From assembly GCA_003154055.1 (NCBI GenBank), contig PMCH01000173.1:14566-29087 (forward strand): a stretch of DNA of 14,522 nucleotides, read 5' to 3'. Both the position numbers and the translations under genes were made by a program. Numbering within the stretch: the first letter of the stretch is position 1; the number at the start of each line of letters is the position of its first letter. Positions 1 through 5,754 of the stretch are shown here, in pieces. The notes under the pieces were generated by a model that saw only the letters and a list, made by a program, of their open reading frames with translations, did not search any database and was not told the DNA's origin. Source of the stretch: Acidobacteriaceae bacterium (GTDB taxonomy: Bacteria; Acidobacteriota; Terriglobia; Terriglobales; Acidobacteriaceae).

Positions 1-50
1 GCGCCAAAAAAGCGCAACCCCCGCTGCTACAATCTCATCTACAAGCTTTC

Positions 51-1862
51 ATGGTACCGAAGAACCTACGTCCTCTCGTTCCCTACCTCAAGCGCTACCG
101 CGGCGGGCTGCTCCTGGGCGCCCTCTGCGTGCTGCTGACCAACGGGATTGCCGTCCAGTTTCCGCGAGTACTTCAGCATGCGATTAATGACCTTCACTTT
201 GGGGTCACGACCCAGAAATTGGGAAGATACGCTCTCCTGGTCATTGCTGTTTTTGTCGCCAAGGGCATCTTCCAGTTTCTGACCCGCTGGGTGGTCATCG
301 GGATCTCGCGCGACATCGAGTTCGACCTTCGCAACGACCTCTTCGCTCATCTGGAACGCCTCTCGTATTCCTACTACCAGCGCAATCGCACCGGCGACAT
401 CATGGCCAAGGCCACCAACGATCTGGCCGCCGTGCGCAACCTGCTGGGACCGGCCATCATGTACTCGGCGAACACCATGGTCTTCATGACGTTCGCTTTG
501 TTCTACATGGTCCGGATCAGCCCCAAGCTGACGCTGTGCGCGTTCCTGCCGCTGCCCGTTGCCAGTATCGTGATCCAGTATTTCGGCCGCCGGATTCACG
601 AGCGCTTCGAGCGCATCCAGGCGATGTTCTCCGACATCTCGGCCAGGGCCCAGGAAAATTTTTCCGGGGCCCGCGTGATTCGCGCCTATGTGCAAGAGGA
701 AGCAGAGATCGCCAACTTCGAGACCGCGAACCATGAATACATCCGGCGGAGTCTGAAACTGGTGCGCCTGATGGGAATGCTCTGGCCCACGCTCGAACTC
801 ATGCTTGGGATTGCGGTGGTTATTGTGCTGTGGCTGGGCGGACGGCAAGTGCTGCTGGGACGCATATCGGTCGGCGACTTCGTGGCTTTCAATACCTACA
901 TGGTGCAACTCACCTGGCCGGTCATTGCCCTGGGATGGGTGATCAACATCTTCCAGCGCGGGACGGCGTCCCTGATCCGCATCAATGAGATCTTGAGCGC
1001 CCAGCCCGAGATCGCCGACGATCCTGCCTTGGTGCAAACAACTGGCCAGCCGGCGGCTTCCCTTCCCTCCGGAGGGTCAGAACCGGCGCGCACCAATGGG
1101 CAACCGCACGGCGAATTGCGGGGCGAAATTGAGTTCTGCAATCTCAACTTCGCCTACAACGGTGTGCCCGTGCTGAAAGACATCAACCTGCGGGTTGCGG
1201 CGGGCAGCAGCCTGGCGATTGTCGGTCCGACCGGATCCGGGAAAACGACCCTGGTCAGCCTGATTCCCCGTATTTATGACGGGGCGCCCGGCACGGTGCT
1301 GATTGATGGCAGACCCATTCGAGAGTTTCCGCTGGAAACACTGCGCCGGAACATCGGCTTCGTACCGCAAGAGACGTTCTTGTTCAGTGACACCATCCGG
1401 GGAAATATCGCGTTCGGCAAAGACGAAGCCAGCCTTCCAGCGATCCAGGCTGCCGCCGAAGCCGCTGACATCGCGCAGGACATCGAGGGCTTCCCCGAAA
1501 AATACGACACCACGGTGGGAGAGCGCGGCATCACGCTCTCGGGCGGGCAGAAGCAACGGACGGCGATCGCGCGCGCTATTCTGCGGAGCCCGCGGATCCT
1601 GGTTCTCGACGACGCCCTCTCCAGCGTGGACACGCACACCGAAGACAAGATCCTGAATCACCTGCGCGAGATCATGGAGGGACGTACCACCATCTTTATC
1701 TCGCACCGCGTTTCCACCGTGCGCAACGCCGACCGCATTGCCGTGCTGCACGACGGAAGCATCGTAGAACTCGGCACCCACGACGAACTCATCGCCCGGA
1801 ACGGCTACTACACCGACCTCTACAACAAGCAACTGCTGGAAGAGGAACTGGCGGAAGTTTGA
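51..1862 (+). CDS. ABC exporter half-transporter (MdlA/TM287-like, membrane and ATPase domains fused)
   Basis: This is a 603-residue half-transporter in the inner membrane, expected to export a lipophilic compound or drug using ATP; the substrate cannot be read from sequence. Residues 1 to about 320 form the six-helix membrane domain, with hydrophobic stretches near 17-37, 57-80, 134-178, 246-265 and 278-300. A Pro/Gly/Ser-rich linker (about 325-352) leads to the ATPase domain. That domain has Walker A GPTGSGKT (392-399), signature LSGGQ (496-500), Walker B ILVLDD (516-521), D-loop SSVD (525-528) and switch His552. The residue after the Walker B Asp is Asp521, not the usual catalytic Glu. This is the pattern of MdlA and of the degenerate-site subunit in heterodimeric exporters, so a Glu-bearing partner is expected, perhaps upstream of the window. 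The ATG at 51 has no clear Shine-Dalgarno sequence; a TACAAT at 28-33 could be a -10 box giving a very short leader. Confidence 0.93.
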   Translation: MVPKNLRPLVPYLKRYRGGLLLGALCVLLTNGIAVQFPRVLQHAINDLHFGVTTQKLGRYALLVIAVFVAKGIFQFLTRWVVIGISRDIEFDLRNDLFAHLERLSYSYYQRNRTGDIMAKATNDLAAVRNLLGPAIMYSANTMVFMTFALFYMVRISPKLTLCAFLPLPVASIVIQYFGRRIHERFERIQAMFSDISARAQENFSGARVIRAYVQEEAEIANFETANHEYIRRSLKLVRLMGMLWPTLELMLGIAVVIVLWLGGRQVLLGRISVGDFVAFNTYMVQLTWPVIALGWVINIFQRGTASLIRINEILSAQPEIADDPALVQTTGQPAASLPSGGSEPARTNGQPHGELRGEIEFCNLNFAYNGVPVLKDINLRVAAGSSLAIVGPTGSGKTTLVSLIPRIYDGAPGTVLIDGRPIREFPLETLRRNIGFVPQETFLFSDTIRGNIAFGKDEASLPAIQAAAEAADIAQDIEGFPEKYDTTVGERGITLSGGQKQRTAIARAILRSPRILVLDDALSSVDTHTEDKILNHLREIMEGRTTIFISHRVSTVRNADRIAVLHDGSIVELGTHDELIARNGYYTDLYNKQLLEEELAEV

Positions 1863-1886
1863 GAGCGGTTGGCTTTGCGGCGCACC

Positions 1887-1919
1887 GGGCTGCGACGTCA
1901 GCCCCCTGCCTCAGTTTTT
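1887..1919 (+). terminator. Possible weak terminator after the ABC exporter gene
   Basis: A 6-bp GC-rich stem (GGGCTG 1887-1892, CAGCCC 1899-1904) with a six-base loop lies 25 nt after the stop codon. A run of five T (1915-1919) starts 11 nt after the stem, farther than in a typical intrinsic terminator, so this call is weak. Confidence 0.3.
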
Positions 1920-1923
1920 ACAA

Positions 1924-1938
1924 AGCTCTGACAGAGCT
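1924..1938. promoter_or_regulatory. 15-bp perfect palindrome, possible operator
   Basis: AGCTCTG at 1924-1930 and CAGAGCT at 1932-1938 are perfect inverted repeats around a single A. They lie 65 nt upstream of the start at 2003. A TTTACA at 1917-1922 could be a -35 box, which would put the palindrome in the promoter spacer, but the matching -10 (TGACAC, 1940-1945) is poor. The shape is that of a dimeric repressor site; which protein binds is unknown. Confidence 0.35.
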
Positions 1939-2002
1939 GTGACACATCCCACTACCCGCGCGGCTAACCTCGCGAACAGGATCTCGGGAAGGAAGCCGCG
2001 CC

Positions 2003-2377
2003 ATGGGGTTGGGGCCATCTCGCACGCTAGTACTGGTTTTCATTGCTCTTTGCCCTCCGCCAATCTGGGCTGGCCAGCCGGTTCGGGAGAATCTGCAAGT
2101 ATTCGTTGGCGATATCACGGATTCCCACTGCGCCAAAATCAGTTTGCGCGCGGATTTCGCGAATCAGCAAACAGGCATGAGGCGCGACAAGAAGGCATGC
2201 ACGGCTAAGTGCGTCGAACGCGGCAGCAAGATTGTCCTGTATGACTCGGCCAAGCACACCGTATACATGTTGGACGATCCGGAAAAAGTGTTGCCGTTCG
2301 CAGGACAGAAGGTCCGTATCACGGGCACCGTCCGCAGGAACGAGATCACCGTCGCCACGATCGAAAACGTGAACTAG
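2003..2377 (+). CDS. Small exported Cys-containing protein, DUF5818-like
   Basis: This 124-residue protein has a signal peptide (hydrophobic residues 8-20, cleavage expected around WAG at 22-24). A small beta-rich domain follows. It has a VGDITDSHC segment (Cys43), a Cys66-x3-Cys70 pair, the stretch VLYDSAKHTVYMLDD (78-92) and the ending GQKVRITGTVRRNEI. This pattern resembles small secreted proteins common in acidobacteria, which I recall as DUF5818; the function of that family is unknown. The His42/Cys43 and Cys66/Cys70 cluster could form a disulfide or bind a metal, which is inference. The start is supported by GGGAAGGAAG at 1986-1995, 7 nt before the ATG. It is probably transcribed on its own, since a weak hairpin and a palindrome separate it from the ABC gene. 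Confidence 0.8.
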   Translation: MGLGPSRTLVLVFIALCPPPIWAGQPVRENLQVFVGDITDSHCAKISLRADFANQQTGMRRDKKACTAKCVERGSKIVLYDSAKHTVYMLDDPEKVLPFAGQKVRITGTVRRNEITVATIENVN

Positions 2378-2454
2378 CCCTCTGTGTGCCAATGATTCGT
2401 TGCCCTTGAGTCGCGGCCTGAACGCCTGTCGCCTTCGACCTGAGACCAATACAA

Positions 2455-2484
2455 ACGGGCCGCCGGGGAAACCCGAGGGCCCGT
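2455..2484 (-). terminator. Intrinsic terminator hairpin of the TIGR03118 gene
   Basis: The outer stem is ACGGGCC (2455-2461) with GGCCCGT (2478-2484). The inner stem is CGGG (2464-2467) with CCCG (2472-2475), and a two-base bulge lies on each side. On the minus strand the stem is followed by TTTGTATT, a short U-rich tail, and it starts 18 nt after the stop of the minus-strand gene. On the plus strand there is no T run after it, so it mainly serves the minus-strand gene, though it could also slow transcripts from the gene ending at 2377. Confidence 0.65.
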
Positions 2485-2502
2485 GATCTTCGCAACCCTG
2501 CT

Positions 2503-3525
2503 CTATTGAATCACGCCAAAGATCCCGTTCACACCGTTTTTCGGTCCAGCGGTAAAGAACAACTGGTTCGTGTTGCCATTGGCGGCCGTACCGCCACCGA
2601 ATTCAAGCCCCCACAGTTGGTTGATTTTGATCGGCTTCCCTGCCTTGTTCTTGATCGTCCCCACGAGGGCTCCGGTCGTCGGATCGAACCCGTTAATCGT
2701 TCCCGTATTCGTGTTGTTGCTGACCAGCAGGGTGTTGCTTAGAGGCCCGAAATTGCCCGGCGCCATGGCAAATCCCCAGGGCTGGTTCAGCGGAGCGCCC
2801 TGAATGAGCGTTTTCACAAACGTGCCGTCTTCTCCAAAGATATCCACGAACCCACCCGCGCTGCCATTGATGGCAACATAGGCGACATAGAGCTGTCCGT
2901 TGATGTCCTGCACGTTCCCAACCGTAAAACCGGCTGGAATGCTGTGGTCGGTGAACGAAGTAACAAACTTGAACGTGCCGTCGTACACATCCACTTTGTT
3001 GTTATTGAAGTCGGCGGCATAGATCCTGTTTCCAGACGCCTTGCTCGTAATTGCGAGGCCCACGTAGCTGGCTCCGGAGCCGGAGTTATTGACGCCGATC
3101 AGCGCAAGGTTGGGGGAGAAGTGCGACCAGCCGCTAATGGTGCCGTCGAGCGTGGCAAACATAAACGCCGAGGTCCAGTTCATGATCTTGAACTCCGGCG
3201 AGCCGTTGTACACCATGCCCGTTGGAGATCCAACACCCGTGCCCGTGGCCGTCGGAATGGTTACGACCAGGCCTTGTTTTACTCCTGCGCCATCGTAGAG
3301 GGTCGAAAGACCCGAGTACTCATCGCTGATCCAGAACGGGGCGCCCGGTCCGTACGCCAGCCCCCAGGCATTCATTAGCTGCGTGTCTTGATGCTTGGAG
3401 CCCTTGGGGAGGTTGGAAACCAGCTTCGTCATCTTGTATTGCGCTAACGCCGCGCTGGAAGCCATCACCAGCATGAGCGCAACCCCAGCGGCCGCCACGA
3501 TCCTTCGGAGAGATACACGTTCCAT
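2503..3525 (-). CDS. Secreted TIGR03118-family protein
   Basis: This 340-residue exported protein starts at the ATG at 3525-3523. It has a classic signal peptide (MERVSLRR, hydrophobic core 9-22, cleavage after ALA at residue 28). The mature part is rich in Gly, Asn and Thr. It has repeated beta-strand patterns such as NAWGLAYGPGAPFWISD, GLAITSKASGNRIYAADF and NQPWGFAMAPGNFG, typical of the TIGR03118 family and suggestive of a beta-propeller. Family function is not established; no catalytic residues are evident. The reading frame stays open upstream to 3621, but AGGAGG at 3535-3540, 9 nt before the 3525 ATG, and the signal peptide both favour the shorter form. An in-frame ATG at 3534 touches the Shine-Dalgarno sequence and is unlikely. 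It follows the oxidase operon on the same strand after a gap of about 220 nt, so it probably has its own promoter. Confidence 0.9.
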   Translation of the reverse strand: MERVSLRRIVAAAGVALMLVMASSAALAQYKMTKLVSNLPKGSKHQDTQLMNAWGLAYGPGAPFWISDEYSGLSTLYDGAGVKQGLVVTIPTATGTGVGSPTGMVYNGSPEFKIMNWTSAFMFATLDGTISGWSHFSPNLALIGVNNSGSGASYVGLAITSKASGNRIYAADFNNNKVDVYDGTFKFVTSFTDHSIPAGFTVGNVQDINGQLYVAYVAINGSAGGFVDIFGEDGTFVKTLIQGAPLNQPWGFAMAPGNFGPLSNTLLVSNNTNTGTINGFDPTTGALVGTIKNKAGKPIKINQLWGLEFGGGTAANGNTNQLFFTAGPKNGVNGIFGVIQ

Positions 3526-3534
3526 ATTGGACAT

Positions 3535-3540
3535 CCTCCT
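3535..3540 (-). promoter_or_regulatory. Ribosome binding site AGGAGG that fixes the TIGR03118 start
   Basis: On the minus strand AGGAGG lies 9 nt before the ATG at 3525, and the ATG at 3534 is directly adjacent to it. This selects the downstream start and removes 32 residues from the longest open frame. Confidence 0.75.
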
Positions 3541-3557
3541 GAACTGAAAAACCTGCT

Positions 3558-3585
3558 GATACAAAGTTTGTTTAGGGAAGTCGAA
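3558..3585 (-). promoter_or_regulatory. Possible promoter of the TIGR03118 gene
   Basis: On the minus strand TTCGAC (3585-3580) and TGTATC (3563-3558) are separated by 16 nt and sit just upstream of the ribosome binding site. Both boxes are imperfect. A consensus TTGACA (3707-3702) farther upstream lacks a good -10 partner. Confidence 0.25.
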
Positions 3586-3678
3586 CGGTCGGACCCGGGC
3601 ACCGTCTTCCAGAGAGTGCAACGCGGAGAGGGCCCTGGTCGTCCAGTGCTGGGATGCTAGGCGGGTAGTGCGGGCGAG

Positions 3679-3706
3679 TTGTCAGGGATTTGTAAACTTC
3701 TTGTCA
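3679..3706. repeat. Direct repeat TTGTCA, 22-bp spacing, in the oxidase/TIGR03118 gap
   Basis: TTGTCA occurs at 3679-3684 and again at 3701-3706 on the plus strand, 22 bp apart, which is about two helical turns. The segment between them is AT-rich compared with its surroundings. It may be a regulator site, but a six-base repeat can arise by chance. Confidence 0.25.
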
Positions 3707-3720
3707 ATGCCCACTGGATG

Positions 3721-3748
3721 CGGCTTTCAGGGCGCCTCTGAAGGGCCG
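3721..3748 (-). terminator. Hairpin directly after the last gene of the oxidase operon
   Basis: On the minus strand the arms CGGC (3748-3745) and TTCAG (3742-3738) pair with CTGAA (3730-3726) and GCCG (3724-3721) around a GGCGCC centre, starting 1 nt after the stop codon. No U run follows, so it may protect the 3' end of the mRNA or aid a Rho-type stop. Confidence 0.35.
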
Positions 3749-3749
3749 C

Positions 3750-4031
3750 TTACCAACCCAGATCGGATTCCTCGCGCTTCGAGCTTTGCCGGTGGAACGA
3801 GTTCCGCTTCCGGTACGACATGACGGTCAGGCCAATGCAGATGCCCATGGGCGGGAAGATCAATATAAGGATGCCGCTGCGCAGGGCCTGAATCATGCGC
3901 GCACCGCTCGAAGCAGCCTGGGTGTAGCACAGGGCGCAACCCTGTCCCCATGCTGGAAGAGCGAGTCCCGCCAGCAGGCCCACCAGGAGAGCAGTTCTCG
4001 TCCAGTTGGCAGTTGTCAGTCTTGAACTCAT
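3750..4031 (-). CDS. Small exported membrane protein with CxxC motif, end of cox operon
   Basis: This 93-residue protein has an N-terminal signal-type hydrophobic segment (13-28) ending in WGQ. A GCALCY motif (Cys32 and Cys35) follows at once. A predicted amphipathic stretch (37-51) then leads to one membrane helix (53-72), and the tail is basic and polar. The CxxC pair would lie on the periplasmic side. It is the last gene of the oxidase operon, 23 nt after the subunit IV gene, with GAGGAG just before the ATG. I do not recognise a named family, although similar small GCALCY proteins near oxidase genes are familiar from acidobacteria. It could be a small oxidase subunit, a copper carrier or a thiol assembly factor; these roles are inferred from position and the Cys pair only. 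Confidence 0.8.
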   Translation of the reverse strand: MSSRLTTANWTRTALLVGLLAGLALPAWGQGCALCYTQAASSGARMIQALRSGILILIFPPMGICIGLTVMSYRKRNSFHRQSSKREESDLGW

Positions 4032-4054
4032 ACTCTCCTCTTCAATGCGAGCGT

Positions 4055-4348
4055 TCAGTGCGGGCGCATATGCAGCAACCGGACGCTGTCGGACCAGATC
4101 ATGTTCATCATAAAGAAGATGAAGATCGTGTAGGGGATAAGGGCAAGAACCAGACTGGGCCGCTCCTGCCCCAGATGCATGAAGTACATCACGGCCAGCG
4201 AAGCCTGCAGCACCGCAAGCATCAGCATGAGCGGGAGGGACGGACCTGCTTCGAAAGCAAACAGAACCTGGAACACGGCCATTGTCATGATGACCACATA
4301 AACCGCGTACGTCGTGCTCATGCCCCTGGACTTTTCTGCTGGATTCAT
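4055..4348 (-). CDS. Cytochrome c oxidase subunit IV (CyoD/CtaF-like)
   Basis: This 97-residue protein has three membrane helices, at about 14-33, 37-57 and 66-85. It carries the family pattern MYFMHLGQERPSL between helices 2 and 3, and NMIWSDSVRLL at the end. Bacterial subunit IV proteins of this type help assemble and stabilise haem-copper oxidases and carry no cofactor; the length fits the family. It lies 25 nt after the second subunit III gene. The ATG at 4348 has a weak purine-rich site (AGAGGA) 8-9 nt upstream; an in-frame internal ATG at residue 10 is also possible but has no better site. In the related rus operon the equivalent gene is called coxD. Confidence 0.88.
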   Translation of the reverse strand: MNPAEKSRGMSTTYAVYVVIMTMAVFQVLFAFEAGPSLPLMLMLAVLQASLAVMYFMHLGQERPSLVLALIPYTIFIFFMMNMIWSDSVRLLHMRPH

Positions 4349-4373
4349 AAGAACTGTTCCTCTCCCGGATTGC

Positions 4374-5000
4374 CTAATGTTTCATGTTCATCAGATAGAG
4401 CAGCGGCACCACGAACATCCACACCACATCCACGAAGTGCCAGTAGAGCGAGACGATCTCGATGTGTTTCGCGGTGTGGCGGCCCGCCCGGTAGCTGAGA
4501 GCAACCACGACCAGCGCAATCACTCCTGCCAGCACGTGAGCCATGTGCAGGCCCGTAATGGAAAAGAAGGTGGCGCCGAAAAGCGGCGCTCCCCAGGGGT
4601 TCTGAAAGAGGCGGACGCCTTCGCGGATCAGGCTCATCCATTCGCGCAGGTGCAGAATCGCAAACAATGTGCCCCCGGCGGCGGTCACCAGCATCCAGTT
4701 GAAGGCACCGCGGCGGTCGTCGGTCTGAGCGGCTCGCAGCGAGAGCAGCACGGTCAAACTGCTGGTCACGAGAATGAACGTCATCAGCAGCGCGTTCCAG
4801 ATGCTGGGGGCTTCAAATGGAGTGGGCCAGTCGGCGCTGGCGTTGCGCACGTAGCCGTAGGCAAACAGAATGGCTCCGAAAGTAACCGCGTCCGAGATGA
4901 TGAACAGCCACATCACCAGCTTGCTGGAAGGTATGGCAAAAGGCCGTTCTTCCATTACGCCGGCGGCGTGGGATTCCACTGCGACATTCGCGTGACTCAC
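4374..5000 (-). CDS. coxC: Cytochrome c oxidase subunit III, second copy
   Basis: This 208-residue protein has five membrane helices and the subunit III signatures FSITGLHMAHVLAG (146-159, with His152 and His155) and YWHFVDVVWMF (186-196). Helix III has HLREW, with Glu120 at or near the conserved carboxylate position. It supports the proton uptake and stability of subunit I in the inner membrane. The start is GTG, supported by AGGAGG at 5005-5010 with a 4-nt spacer. It lies 19 nt after the first subunit III gene. The two copies are quite different in sequence and in helix III residues, so they are old paralogues, not a recent duplication. Seven-helix forms exist in other phyla; both proteins here are the short five-helix type. 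Confidence 0.93.
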   Translation of the reverse strand: MSHANVAVESHAAGVMEERPFAIPSSKLVMWLFIISDAVTFGAILFAYGYVRNASADWPTPFEAPSIWNALLMTFILVTSSLTVLLSLRAAQTDDRRGAFNWMLVTAAGGTLFAILHLREWMSLIREGVRLFQNPWGAPLFGATFFSITGLHMAHVLAGVIALVVVALSYRAGRHTAKHIEIVSLYWHFVDVVWMFVVPLLYLMNMKH

Positions 5001-5019
5001 AGCCCCTCCTGTTAATCCC

Positions 5020-5706
5020 TTACAGCTTCAGCCAGAGAACGAACATCAAATAAACCCAGAGAATGCCCATGAAGTGCCAGTAGTATGCGGCCGCGTCCAG
5101 CGTGCTCTTGCGCAGGGTGGGCACGGTGCGGGCGAAACGGCGGGTCACCAGCAACAAACCGCCCAGTCCGCCCAGGACGTGAATCGCATGGACCGCAGTC
5201 AGTACGTAGAAGAAAGAGCTGTTGGGATTGGTCGCAATGTAAAGTCCCTTCGACCGCAGTTGCAGCCATGCCACGTACTGTCCGGCGACAAAGACTAATC
5301 CCAATCCAAGCGTTGATGCCAGCACCTGCATCGCCTGGCCGCGGGTCGCACCCTGACCGCGAACGAAGCTCGCAACCTTCCTGCGCGCAGATTCCAGCGT
5401 CAGGCTGCTGAGGAGAAGGATCGCAGTATTGAGATAGAGAATGCGTGGAAGGGCGAGATGCTCCCAGTCCACCGCCGAACCCTGGCGCACGATCAGGGCG
5501 CTGGTGAAGGCGGCAAACATCATCGTAATGGCCGCCAGTCCAACCCAGATGCCGGTGCGTACCGGTTCCGGCGGACGCTCCATCAGTTCGCGAAGCTCGC
5601 CATCTCGAGCAAGAGGTAGGTTCACGCCACCACCCCCGTTTCCACCCAATGATGGTTGCAAGGGTGCGGGATCGATTTTTGGCGGCTCGTGAACTGTAGT
5701 GGCCAT
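5020..5706 (-). CDS. coxC: Cytochrome c oxidase subunit III, first copy
   Basis: This 228-residue protein has a Pro/Gly-rich cytoplasmic N-terminus of about 50 residues, then five membrane helices. Family signatures are AGQYVAWLQL (141-150), LTAVHAIHVLGG (169-180, His173 and His176) and YYWHFMGILWVYLMF (208-222). Helix III has Gln143 and Ala146 where the Bacillus-type protein has Glu residues. It directly follows coxA by 48 nt and precedes the second subunit III by 19 nt. The start ATG has GAAGG about 10 nt upstream, a rather long spacing. This copy probably takes the ordinary subunit III place beside subunit I; whether both copies enter one complex or alternate cannot be told. Confidence 0.92.
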   Translation of the reverse strand: MATTVHEPPKIDPAPLQPSLGGNGGGGVNLPLARDGELRELMERPPEPVRTGIWVGLAAITMMFAAFTSALIVRQGSAVDWEHLALPRILYLNTAILLLSSLTLESARRKVASFVRGQGATRGQAMQVLASTLGLGLVFVAGQYVAWLQLRSKGLYIATNPNSSFFYVLTAVHAIHVLGGLGGLLLVTRRFARTVPTLRKSTLDAAAYYWHFMGILWVYLMFVLWLKL

Positions 5707-5754
5707 GCTGCGCTTACCTTCTCTCTCAGAACTGATGCCCGGTCTCCCTGCTGC

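Noticed and set aside
66..1037. Minus-strand open frame of 323 codons
   Set aside because: Antisense to the ABC exporter; low-complexity translation rich in His, Gly and Gln, and no family pattern.
3526..3621. N-terminal extension of the TIGR03118 protein by 32 residues
   Set aside because: It would put residues before the signal peptide and ignores the AGGAGG before the ATG at 3525.
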